NCBI GenBank assembly: GCA_900757615.1
Contig: CAAEON010000018.1
Coordinates: 1 to 64,000, forward strand
DNA length: 64,000 nucleotides
From: an uncultured Collinsella sp.
Lineage (GTDB): Bacteria; Actinomycetota; Coriobacteriia; Coriobacteriales; Coriobacteriaceae
Direction of reading: 5' to 3'
Shown here: one piece after another, positions 50,821 through 59,079 of the stretch
Position numbering within the stretch: the stretch's first letter is position 1
Layout: each line of letters opens with the position of its first letter
Made by a program: the position numbers and the translations under genes
The notes under the pieces: generated by a model
What the model was told of the DNA's origin: nothing
Databases searched by the model: none
The model's input: only the letters and a program-made list of their open reading frames with translations

Positions 50821-52064
50821 CGATCATCGGGGCGGGCCCCGGAAACCCCGACTTGCTCTCGCGCGCGGCGCTCGACGCGATCGACATCGCCGACGTGGTC
50901 ATCGGCGCTCATCGCGCGCTTGCCGGCATCGACGTGCCGCCCGACGTGGTGAGATGCGAGCTCGTGAAGACGGCGGACATCGTCGCCGCGCTCACCGATG
51001 TGGCGTCGTGGCAGCGCGCCGTGGTCGTGATGACGGGCGATGTGGGGCTGTTCAGCGGCGCACGCCGCCTGGTGGAGGCGCTCTCCGGCGACGCGCAGGT
51101 GGACGTGCGCGTCATTCCCGGCATAAGCTCAGCGTCGTATCTCGCCGCGCGCCTCGCGCGTCCATGGCAGGATTGGCGCTTCGCGAGCGCTCACGGCGTG
51201 GCGTGCGACATCGTGGCCGAGGCCGAGCGCGCAGGTGAGCTCTTCCTCGCCACGTCGGGCGGGGAAGACCCCTCGCGGCTTTCGGGCGAGCTTGTGCAGG
51301 CGGGCTTCGGGGACGCGCGCGTGACGGTGGCCGAGTGCCTGTCGTACCCCGACGAGCGCATCACCTGCGCGACCGCAAGTGAAATCGCAGGTCAGACGTT
51401 CGACGACTTGAACGTGATGCTTATCGAGTTCGCAGGCGGCGCCGGGTCGCCTGCGGGCTCCCGCTGGCCGTATGCTTCCTCGGGCATTCCCGACGAGCTC
51501 TTCATCCGCGGCGACGTTCCCATGACCAAGCAGGAGGTACGCGCCGTCGCGCTCGCGAAGCTGCGCCTTACCGCGACCGACACCGTGTGGGACGTCGGCG
51601 CTGGCACGGGGAGCGTGTCGATCGAGGCGGCGCTCGTCGCGCGAGCGGGCTCGGTATGGGCGGTCGAGCGCAACGCGGCCGGCGTGCGGCTCATCCGAGA
51701 GAACGCGGATGCATTCGGGTGCGGCAACGTGCATGCGGTCCCCGGTGTCGCCCCCGAAGCGCTCGCGAAACTGCCCGTCCCCGACGCCGTGTTCGTCGGC
51801 GGGAGCGCGGGCGAGCTTCCCTCCATCGTGGAGGCGGCGCTCGAGAAGAACTCGCAGGTTCGCCTGTGCGTGCCATGCGTCACCGTTGAGACGTTCACCG
51901 AGGCGTGCGCGCTCCTCTCGGGTTCGCGCTTTAAGGGGTTCGAGGCGTGCCAGGTGTCGGCCGCCCGTGCCGAGGCTGTAGGCTCGCACCATCTTATGAA
52001 GGCGCAAAACCCCGTGTTCCTCGTCAGTGCGCGTGGTGCAGGCGGGGAAGGCGGCGCCCGGTGA
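50808..52064 (+). CDS. cbiET: Fused cobalt-precorrin-7 C5-methyltransferase / C15-methyltransferase-decarboxylase
   Basis: A natural CbiE-CbiT fusion, 418 residues, equivalent to CobL. CbiE (about 1-205) has IIGAGPGNPDLLS, VVMTGDVGLFSGA and VIPGISSASYLAARL. CbiT (about 225-418) has IRGDVPMTKQEVRAV, the SAM site DVGAGTGSVSIE and VFVGGSAGELPSI. Together they methylate C5 and C15 and decarboxylate the acetate side chain. The start overlaps cbiH by 13 bases. Confidence 0.94.
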   Translation: MRKVTIIGAGPGNPDLLSRAALDAIDIADVVIGAHRALAGIDVPPDVVRCELVKTADIVAALTDVASWQRAVVVMTGDVGLFSGARRLVEALSGDAQVDVRVIPGISSASYLAARLARPWQDWRFASAHGVACDIVAEAERAGELFLATSGGEDPSRLSGELVQAGFGDARVTVAECLSYPDERITCATASEIAGQTFDDLNVMLIEFAGGAGSPAGSRWPYASSGIPDELFIRGDVPMTKQEVRAVALAKLRLTATDTVWDVGAGTGSVSIEAALVARAGSVWAVERNAAGVRLIRENADAFGCGNVHAVPGVAPEALAKLPVPDAVFVGGSAGELPSIVEAALEKNSQVRLCVPCVTVETFTEACALLSGSRFKGFEACQVSAARAEAVGSHHLMKAQNPVFLVSARGAGGEGGAR

Positions 52065-53443
52065 GCACGACCATCCCGCGCTTCATGATCGCTGCGCCCT
52101 CGAGCGGGAGCGGCAAGACGGTCGTTACGTGCGCGCTCCTGCGCGCGCTCGCGCGCCGCGGCCTCGCATGCGCGGCCTTCAAATGCGGCCCCGACTACAT
52201 CGACCCGCTCTTTCATCGCCGCGTCGTGGGTGCGCGCTCGGGCAACTTAGACGGCTTCTTCACCGACGCCCCGACGCTGCGCGCCCTGCTCGCACGCGGC
52301 GCCGCGGGCGCGGATGTCGCGGTACTCGAGGGGGTTATGGGCTTCTACGACGGCATGGCGCCCGGCGTGGCCGACGCGAGTAGCTACCAGGTTGCGCGCG
52401 ACACGGAAACGCCGGTCGTTTTAGTGGTGAACGGGCGCGGGGCGTCTTTATCGCTCGCCGCCGTAATCCGCGGCATCGCCGAGTTCCTGCCTTGTGCGAA
52501 CGTGCGCGGCGTCGTGCTGAACAAGACGAGCACCACTGCCTGCGCCTACGCGGCGCCTGCGATCGAAAAGCACACGGGCGTCGCGGTTTTGGGGAATATC
52601 CCCGCCGACGATGCGTTCTCGCTCGAAAGCCGGCATCTGGGGCTTGTGACCGCCGACGAGGTCGAGCAGCTCTCCGCGCGCATCGACAAGATGGCCGAGC
52701 TGGTGGAAAAGAGCGTCGACGTCGACCGCTTGCTCGAAATAGCGGCGATGGCACCCGATATCTGCGAGGAACCTTACCGGTTGGAGCCGATCGCGGGAGC
52801 GCGGCCCATCGTCGCCGTTGCGCGTGACGAGGCGTTCTCGTTCTACTACGAGGAGAACCTGCGCGCGCTCGAGGACCTGGGTTGCGAGCTGGCCTTTTTC
52901 AGCCCCCTGTGTGATAGCGAGTTGCCCCGGGGGACAAGCGCCCTCTATCTGGGAGGCGGCTACCCGGAGCTCCATGCGCGGCAGCTCTCCGAGAACGCGC
53001 CGATGCGCGAGGCGGTGCGGCGTGCGGTGGAATCCGGCATGCCGACGGTTGCCGAATGCGGTGGGTTTCTGTATCTGCAGCGCGAAATCGCCGATAGCGA
53101 GGGGCGGCGCTGGCCTGTTGCGGGCGCCCTTGAGGGCGCAAGCGAGAACGGGGGAAGGCTGTCCCATTTCGGGTACGTGGAGCTCACTTCTCAACGCGAC
53201 GGGCTCTACGGGCCGCGCGGCACACGCATCCGCGCGCACGAGTTCCACTACTGGCAGTCCACCTGCCCGGGCGGCGACTTTTGGGCGCAGAAGCCCCGGC
53301 GCGACAAGGGCTGGCCGTGCATGACGACCACCCCGTCCCTGGTTGCGGGCTTCCCGCATGTGTACTATCCTGCGAACCCCGACGTTGCGCGCGCGTTTGC
53401 ATCTGCCGCAGCGTCGTTCGCAGAGAGGAGACGGCATGGCTGA
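52061..53443 (+). CDS. cbiA: Cobyrinate a,c-diamide synthase
   Basis: ATP- and glutamine-dependent amidation of side chains a and c. 460 residues: the N-terminal ATPase has APSSGSGKTVVTCALLRAL, the FKCGPDYIDPLFH motif and EGVMGFYDG. The C-terminal glutaminase has the nucleophile Cys in TVAECGGFLYL and the His in YPANPD-adjacent FPHVYY. The start is GTG 52061 in a GTGA overlap with cbiET. Confidence 0.94.
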   Translation: MSTTIPRFMIAAPSSGSGKTVVTCALLRALARRGLACAAFKCGPDYIDPLFHRRVVGARSGNLDGFFTDAPTLRALLARGAAGADVAVLEGVMGFYDGMAPGVADASSYQVARDTETPVVLVVNGRGASLSLAAVIRGIAEFLPCANVRGVVLNKTSTTACAYAAPAIEKHTGVAVLGNIPADDAFSLESRHLGLVTADEVEQLSARIDKMAELVEKSVDVDRLLEIAAMAPDICEEPYRLEPIAGARPIVAVARDEAFSFYYEENLRALEDLGCELAFFSPLCDSELPRGTSALYLGGGYPELHARQLSENAPMREAVRRAVESGMPTVAECGGFLYLQREIADSEGRRWPVAGALEGASENGGRLSHFGYVELTSQRDGLYGPRGTRIRAHEFHYWQSTCPGGDFWAQKPRRDKGWPCMTTTPSLVAGFPHVYYPANPDVARAFASAAASFAERRRHG

Positions 53444-54578
53444 AGCAACCGAAACCGCGCTTGCCTGCATCCGCGAGGAAGTCGAGCGCGCGTTCTCGTC
53501 GGCGCCGGGCTCCGTGCTCGAAGCCGCGCTCTCCCGGATCGCGCCCGCAGACGAGTGCGCCCGCGCCGCCGCGTACGCCGCGTGGGACTCCATCGCGCAC
53601 CCCTTGGGGGGATTGGGCGACTTTGAAGACGCCGTCGCGTGTATCGCCGCAGCTCAGGGGAGCGCCGAGGTGGCCGAGTTTCCCCGTGCGCTCGCGGTAT
53701 TCTTCTCCGACAATGGGGTCGTTGCCGAAGGCGTGTCGCAAAGCGGACAAGACGTGACGCGAGCCGTCGCGCGCAACATGTGCGAGGGGGCCACGAGTGC
53801 CTGCCGCATGGCGGCGTTCGCGGGTGCCGAGGTCGTGCCCGTCGACGTGGGTATGGCCCGGGGCATAGAAGACGCGCGCATGGTGCGCGCGAACGTGCGG
53901 CGGGGGAGCGGTAATATCGCGCACGGTTCCGCTATGTCTCGCGATGGGGCCGTGCGCGCGATCGAAGTCGGAATCGCCGTCGCGTGCGGGCTTGCCCGCG
54001 CCGGCGTGCGCCTTCTCGCCGCGGGCGAGATGGGCATCGGCAACACGACCACCTCGGCGGCGGTTGCCGCAGTGCTCCTCCGGGCGGACGCACGGAGCCT
54101 CGTCGGGCGCGGCGCGGGGCTCTCGGACGCCTCGTTCGCGCGCAAGCGCGACGTGGTCGAGCGCGCTATCGATGCGAACTCGCCCGATCCCGCCGACCCG
54201 ATCGACGTGCTCTCGAAGGTGGGCGGCTTCGACATCGCGGCGATGTGCGGTTTCTACCTGGGGGCCGCGGCCTCGAAGGCGCCGGCGCTCCTCGACGGGG
54301 TCATATCCTGCACGGCGGCCCTGTGCGCGGTGCGCCTTTGCCCCAACGCCTTGGGCTACCTCGTGGGCACCCACGCATCAAGTGAACCCGCAAGCCAGGA
54401 GCTCCTTCGCGAGCTCGGCATAAAGGCACCCCTCGACGCAGGCATGCACTTGGGCGAGGGCGCGGGCGCCATGGCGTATCTGCCCCTTCTGGATTCTGCG
54501 CTGCGCGTGTACCGGGATGGGAAGACGTTCACGGCGACTGGCATGGCTGCTTACGAGCATTTCGAGGCTGGGAAATGA
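53436..54578 (+). CDS. cobT: Nicotinate-nucleotide-dimethylbenzimidazole phosphoribosyltransferase
   Basis: Activates the lower-ligand base to its alpha-riboside phosphate. 380 residues. Family motifs: FFSDNGVVAEGVSQSGQDVT, GMARGIEDARM, AAGEMGIGNTTTSAAV, VGRGAGLSD and the closing LHLGEG-type active site here read GMHLGEGAGAM. GAGAGGAG precedes the ATG. No bza or bluB genes for making a base are in the window, so the lower ligand is scavenged or made elsewhere. Confidence 0.95.
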   Translation: MAEATETALACIREEVERAFSSAPGSVLEAALSRIAPADECARAAAYAAWDSIAHPLGGLGDFEDAVACIAAAQGSAEVAEFPRALAVFFSDNGVVAEGVSQSGQDVTRAVARNMCEGATSACRMAAFAGAEVVPVDVGMARGIEDARMVRANVRRGSGNIAHGSAMSRDGAVRAIEVGIAVACGLARAGVRLLAAGEMGIGNTTTSAAVAAVLLRADARSLVGRGAGLSDASFARKRDVVERAIDANSPDPADPIDVLSKVGGFDIAAMCGFYLGAAASKAPALLDGVISCTAALCAVRLCPNALGYLVGTHASSEPASQELLRELGIKAPLDAGMHLGEGAGAMAYLPLLDSALRVYRDGKTFTATGMAAYEHFEAGK

Positions 54579-55123
54579 CGGTGACGTTCGTTATCGGCGC
54601 CGCCGCGAGCGGCAAGAGCGCCTATGCCGAGTCCCTGTGCCTTGGGCACGACGGCCCCCGCGTGTACCTGGCAACGATGGAGCCCTTCGGGGAAGAGGGC
54701 GCCCGCCGCATCGCGCGCCATCGGGCGCTGCGCGAGGGCAAGGGGTTTTCCACCCTCGAGCGCACGCGTGACGTGGGCGCCGCAGTGTCCGGGCTTCCGC
54801 GCGGCTGCACGCTTCTTTTGGAGGACGTGGGCAACCTGGTTGCGAACGAGCTCTTCGCGGAAGGCGGCTTGTCCCCACGTGACCCCGACGCTACGGCGCG
54901 CGAGGTGCTCGGAGACATCGAACGGCTCGTTCAGGCGGCTGCGTATACGGTGGTGGTCTCCGTCGACGTGTTCGGCGATGGGATGCGCTACGATGAGGGG
55001 ACCGAGGCATGGAGGCGCGCGCTCGCGCGCGTGAACGCGGGCGTGGCGGCGCTGGCCGACCGCGCAGTCGAAGTGGTATGCGGGATTCCCGTGTGGTTGA
55101 AAGGCGAAGGACCTACAAGGTGA
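54575..55123 (+). CDS. cobU: Adenosylcobinamide kinase / phosphate guanylyltransferase
   Basis: A 182-residue enzyme phosphorylating adenosylcobinamide and transferring GMP. The P-loop is VIGAAASGKSAYAE. RIARHRALRE supplies the His that is guanylylated in CobU. The C-terminal segment is VVCGIPVWLKG. The central LLEDVGNLVANELF replaces the more usual CLTLW..N motif. Start overlaps cobT (ATGA). A second, shorter CobU-like domain follows two genes downstream. Confidence 0.85.
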   Translation: MTVTFVIGAAASGKSAYAESLCLGHDGPRVYLATMEPFGEEGARRIARHRALREGKGFSTLERTRDVGAAVSGLPRGCTLLLEDVGNLVANELFAEGGLSPRDPDATAREVLGDIERLVQAAAYTVVVSVDVFGDGMRYDEGTEAWRRALARVNAGVAALADRAVEVVCGIPVWLKGEGPTR

Positions 55124-55887
55124 AGATAGCAGAGGCAATTGGCGCGGCGTTCGGAACGTTCTCGCGCATCCCCGTCCCGAAATCGGCCTGGACCGATTTC
55201 GGATCAACCCATGCGCTTGCCGCGTTTCCCCTGGTGGGCCTTGCGGAAGGCTTCCTCATGACGGCGTGGGGGTACGTGGCGAACCTGCTCGGCGTACCCG
55301 CGACCATCGTCGCGGCCGTGCTCGCGGCGCTGCCTGTGGCGGTGACGGGAGGCATCCACCTAGACGGGCTCTGCGACACCTCCGATGCGCTTGCAAGTTG
55401 GGCCCCGCGCGAGCGAAAGCTCGAGATCATGCACGACCCGCGGGCGGGCGCCTTCGGGGTCATCGGTGTTGTCGTGTACCTTATTCTGCAGTTTTCCCTG
55501 TTCACCGCGCTGCCGCTTACGGCGGGGGCGTTCCTCGCGCTTCTGTGCTCGCTCGTGTTCTCCCGTGCGCTTTCGGGGCTCGCCGTAGAATGCTGGCCTG
55601 CCGCGCGGGCGGACGGCATGGCCGCGGGACTCTCGCCTGCGAAGAAGCGCGCGGCGATCGTCGTGCCGCTTTGCGCTTTCGCTGCGGCTTCGGCTGCAGG
55701 GATGGTCGCGTGCGCTCAGGCCGTCGGCGCCCTTATGGCGGTGGCGGGGCTTTTGGCGCTCGCGTGGTACCGCCATGTTGCCCTGTCCCGCTTCGGCGGG
55801 GTGACGGGGGATTTGGCCGGATGGTTTCTGCAATGGGCCGAGCTCGCGATGCTTGCCATGCTGGTGGCGGGGGGCATGCTCCTATGA
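55120..55887 (+). CDS. cobS: Adenosylcobinamide-GDP ribazoletransferase (cobalamin synthase)
   Basis: Joins adenosylcobinamide-GDP with alpha-ribazole or its phosphate at the membrane. 255 residues, about six spans. FSRIPVP near the start, GGIHLDGLCDTSDAL and MHDPRAGAFGVIG are the conserved cytoplasmic motifs, and GGVTGDLAGW lies near the end. GTG start in a GTGA overlap with cobU. Confidence 0.94.
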   Translation: MKIAEAIGAAFGTFSRIPVPKSAWTDFGSTHALAAFPLVGLAEGFLMTAWGYVANLLGVPATIVAAVLAALPVAVTGGIHLDGLCDTSDALASWAPRERKLEIMHDPRAGAFGVIGVVVYLILQFSLFTALPLTAGAFLALLCSLVFSRALSGLAVECWPAARADGMAAGLSPAKKRAAIVVPLCAFAAASAAGMVACAQAVGALMAVAGLLALAWYRHVALSRFGGVTGDLAGWFLQWAELAMLAMLVAGGMLL

Positions 55888-56885
55888 TGCTCGTGGTAGG
55901 TGGCGCGCATTCGGGGAAGAGGACTTTCGTGCGCGAAAAGCTCGGGTTCGCGGCGGACGATTTCGTCGACGCGGCGCAGCTTGCGGAGGGCGGCGTGCCC
56001 GCTGCTTTTGTCGGCCGCGTCGCATACCGTGCTGAGGAACTCGTATGCGCGCTCGACGCTGACCGGGCGCTCGAGCGGCTGATCGGCTTCGACGCAGTGA
56101 TTCTGTCCTTGGTCGGCTCGGGGGTCGTCCCCATGCGTGCGGAAGACGCCCAATGGCGCGAGCGCGCGGGGCGCCTGGGATGTGCGCTCGCTGCGCGCGC
56201 CGACGTCGTCGTGCGCATGACGTGCGGGATTCCCCAGGTCATCAAAGGAAACCTTGCCGATGCGCCTCGAGGGACGCAGGGCGCGGGCGCGCCTTTGGAA
56301 GTCGTCTTCGTGCGTCATGGTGCCACGGCGGGCACGGAAGACCATCGCTACAGCGGGGCGGGCACCGACGAGCCCCTGTCGAGCGCGGGCGAGCTCGCTT
56401 TGCGCGACCTCGCGTGCGATCGTGACGTGTTCCGTGTTATCACGAGCGGCATGGCCCGAACCGACCAGACGGCGCGCATCCTCTTCCCGAACGCGGAGCT
56501 TGTGGCGTGCCCCGGTCTGCGCGAGATGGATTTCGGCGACTTCGAGGGGCGAAGCGCCGCCGAGCTTAAAGAGGATGCGCGCTACCGCGCCTGGGTAGAC
56601 TCCTGGTGCGAGACGCGCTGCCCGCATGGCGAGGGCAAGAGCGATTTCACCCGCCGCGTCGTCGCGGCGTTTCGGGAGGCGTGCGAATCGGAGCGCTCCC
56701 AGGGGAGTTGGCGCGCCGTCTTCGTCGTTCATGCGGGTACCGTGAAAGCGCTGCTCTCCGAGCTAGCTGTCCCGACAATGGGATACTTCGACGTGCATAC
56801 TGAGCCGGGCGGCGCATGGGCCGCCACCTGGGATGGGCGCTGCCTTCGCGACGTTCGCCCCGCTTCGGGGGGCGATGCCCGGTGA
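55884..56885 (+). CDS. CobU-like domain fused to alpha-ribazole phosphatase (CobC)
   Basis: A 333-residue fusion. Residues 1-125 look like a shortened CobU: P-loop LVVGGAHSGKRT, VGSGVVPMRAEDAQWRERAG and MTCGIPQVIKG. The RHR guanylylation segment is missing. Residues 140-333 are a histidine phosphatase: VVFVRHGATAGTEDHRYSG, TSGMARTDQTA, MDFGDFEGRS and FVVHAGTVKAL, as in CobC, which dephosphorylates alpha-ribazole phosphate. Overlaps both neighbours, so it is in the operon. The N-terminal half may be a partner of the full CobU two genes upstream. Confidence 0.82.
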   Translation: MMLVVGGAHSGKRTFVREKLGFAADDFVDAAQLAEGGVPAAFVGRVAYRAEELVCALDADRALERLIGFDAVILSLVGSGVVPMRAEDAQWRERAGRLGCALAARADVVVRMTCGIPQVIKGNLADAPRGTQGAGAPLEVVFVRHGATAGTEDHRYSGAGTDEPLSSAGELALRDLACDRDVFRVITSGMARTDQTARILFPNAELVACPGLREMDFGDFEGRSAAELKEDARYRAWVDSWCETRCPHGEGKSDFTRRVVAAFREACESERSQGSWRAVFVVHAGTVKALLSELAVPTMGYFDVHTEPGGAWAATWDGRCLRDVRPASGGDAR

Positions 56886-57859
56886 TGACGATTCTTGCCG
56901 TCGCCGCCGGGTTCGCGGCCGACCTTGCCTTCGGCGACCCGCGCTGGCTTCCCCATCCCGTTGTCGCCATGGGGCGCGCGATCACGTGGGCCGAAGGCCG
57001 CCTGCGGGGCGCATTCCCGCAAACGTCCGCGGGCACGCGCGCCGCAGGGCTTGTGCTCGCCGTGGCGCTTCCGCTTGCGTGTGGGCTTTTGACCTGGGGA
57101 ATCCTGCATCTTTGCGGCATGGTTCACCCCGTCTTGCGCTTCGTTGCCGAGGCATGGGCGAGCTATCAGATTCTCGCGGCATGCGAGCTGCGCCGCCAGA
57201 GCCTGGCCGTGGCCCGCGCGTTCTCGAAGGGCGGCCTTGTCGCGGCGCGCGAAGCCGTCGGGCTCATCGTGGGACGCGATACGTCTGTTCTCGACGAGCG
57301 GGGCGTCGCGCGCGCCGCTGTGGAAACGGTGGCGGAGAACGCGAGCGACGGCGTCATCGCGCCGCTTTTCTACCTTATGATCGGGGGTGCGTCCTTGGGC
57401 ATGGCGTACAAGGCGGTGAATACGCTCGATAGCATGGTGGGCTACAAAAACGAGCGCTACATCGACTTCGGCTGCGCCTCGGCGCGCCTCGACGATGCGG
57501 CGAACTGGATTCCCTCGCGCTTATCGGCCTTGCTCATGATCGCCGTGTGCCCGATCGTCGGTCTCGACGCGCGCGGGGCGGCGCGCATCTGGCGCCGCGA
57601 CAGGCGTCGCCATGCGAGCCCGAACGCGGCGCAGACCGAGTCAGCGTGCGCGGGCGCGCTCGGGCTGCGTCTGGCAGGACCCGCGGTGTATTTCGGCAAG
57701 TTCGTTGAGAAACCGACGATAGGCGACGCGTCCCGCGAAATCGAGTGGGGCGACATCGCCCGGGCGACAAGGCTCATGCTCGCCGCGTCCGTATGCGCGC
57801 TCGTCGTCTTCGGTGCCGCGCGTGCGGCGGTCGTGCTCGCCGTGGGGGCGATGGCATGA
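56885..57859 (+). CDS. cbiB: Adenosylcobinamide-phosphate synthase
   Basis: Attaches aminopropanol phosphate to adenosylcobyric acid at the membrane. 324 residues with about five spans. Conserved: LAFGDPRWLPHPVVAMGRAI, GRDTSVLDERGVARAAVETV, ENASDGVIAPLFY, VNTLDSMVGYKNERY and FGCASARLDDAANWIPSRL. The start is ATG 56885 or the overlapping GTG 56882. Its amine substrate comes from the next gene's product. Confidence 0.94.
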   Translation: MTILAVAAGFAADLAFGDPRWLPHPVVAMGRAITWAEGRLRGAFPQTSAGTRAAGLVLAVALPLACGLLTWGILHLCGMVHPVLRFVAEAWASYQILAACELRRQSLAVARAFSKGGLVAAREAVGLIVGRDTSVLDERGVARAAVETVAENASDGVIAPLFYLMIGGASLGMAYKAVNTLDSMVGYKNERYIDFGCASARLDDAANWIPSRLSALLMIAVCPIVGLDARGAARIWRRDRRRHASPNAAQTESACAGALGLRLAGPAVYFGKFVEKPTIGDASREIEWGDIARATRLMLAASVCALVVFGAARAAVVLAVGAMA

Positions 57860-59079
57860 GGGAAGACCACGCCGCGCCCCGGGTTGCCGGGGGAATCCTG
57901 CGCGCCCGTGCGCATGGGGGTAGCACGCAATCGCTCGGCATCGCTTGCGAAGGGGGCGCCTCCGACCTCATTGACTTCTCGGTGAACGTGAATCCGGCAG
58001 GGCCCTCGCCGCGCGCCCTCGCCGCAGCTTGCAAGGCGCTTTCTCGAATCGACGCCTACCCCGATAGGGAAAGCCTCGCCCTCGTTCGCGCCCTAGCGCG
58101 CGCCCAGGGCATACCCGAAGATACTATCGTCTGCGGCGCGGGCGCGTCCGACATCATCTGGAGGCTCGCCGCGGCGGTGCGCCCGAAACGCATCGTCGTG
58201 TGCGCGCCGACGTTCTCTGAATATGCGGAGGCGGCATCGTACTACGGCGCATGCGTGCAGGAGTTCCCGCTCTCCGAAGCGGACGACTTCGACGTGCCCG
58301 CCTCCTTCGCCCGCGCGATCGAGGGGCCGGGAGACGTGGCGTACCTCTGCAATCCGAACAACCCGACGGGGCGCCTCGTCGACCCCAGCGTGATCGATGC
58401 CGCCGCTTGCCGCTGCGAGCAGGTGGGCGCGCTGCTCGTCGTGGACGAGTGCTTCCTCGGATTTGCGCCCGACGCCCGCGAAAGGAGCGTGGTTGCACGC
58501 GCCGCGTGTTCGCGCCATGTGGCCGTGCTCTCCGCGTTCACCAAGCTCTACGGAATGGCGGGGTTGCGGTTGGGATATCTGATCAGCGGAAACACCCAAC
58601 TCATCGAGGGGATTCGCCGGGCGGGGCAGGCGTGGCCCGTCTCCTCGGTCGCCGAGGCCGCGGGCATCGCCGCCCTGGAAGACGTTGAATACGTCTCGCG
58701 CACGCGCGATGTATTGGCAGGCGAGCGAGCGTGGCTTTCCCACGAGCTCTCCTCGCTCGGGCTTTCCGTCGTGCCGTCGGATGCGAACTTCCTTTTAGTC
58801 CGCACGCCGGCGAAAGACATCCCCGAGCGCCTGTATAAACAGGGGGTTTTGGTCCGCACGTGCGACTCGTTTTCGGTGCTGTCCCGTTTCTGGTGCCGCG
58901 TCGCGGTGCGCACGCGCAAGGAGAATGCCCGGCTTGCGATGGCGTTCAGCCGCGCGCTTCGGGCGGAAGGTGCATCGGGCGAAGCTGAACCCGACGAACG
59001 GGGCGGCGCTTCTTGCAGCGGCGCTATGGCGGGCGCGGATGGCCGAGGCTCGGCGAAGGAGGTCGATACCCGTGGGTAG
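57856..59079 (+). CDS. cobD: Threonine-phosphate decarboxylase
   Basis: A PLP-dependent enzyme of the HisC-like class I/II aminotransferase fold that yields (R)-1-amino-2-propanol phosphate. 407 residues: IDFSVNVNPAGPS at the N-terminus, CNPNNPTGRL, VVDECFLGFAPDA, the PLP Lys in SAFTKLYGMAGLRLGY and VRTCDSFSVL. The C-terminus carries a Gly/Ala/Ser-rich tail of about 40 residues with no obvious function. ATGA overlap with cbiB. Confidence 0.9.
   Translation: MREDHAAPRVAGGILRARAHGGSTQSLGIACEGGASDLIDFSVNVNPAGPSPRALAAACKALSRIDAYPDRESLALVRALARAQGIPEDTIVCGAGASDIIWRLAAAVRPKRIVVCAPTFSEYAEAASYYGACVQEFPLSEADDFDVPASFARAIEGPGDVAYLCNPNNPTGRLVDPSVIDAAACRCEQVGALLVVDECFLGFAPDARERSVVARAACSRHVAVLSAFTKLYGMAGLRLGYLISGNTQLIEGIRRAGQAWPVSSVAEAAGIAALEDVEYVSRTRDVLAGERAWLSHELSSLGLSVVPSDANFLLVRTPAKDIPERLYKQGVLVRTCDSFSVLSRFWCRVAVRTRKENARLAMAFSRALRAEGASGEAEPDERGGASCSGAMAGADGRGSAKEVDTRG

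Noticed and set aside
46149..53593. Many long antisense and alternative frames within the cobalamin operon
   Set aside because: Very high GC makes stop codons rare in all frames; each is covered by a clearly recognisable cbi/cob gene with overlapping start/stop signals.
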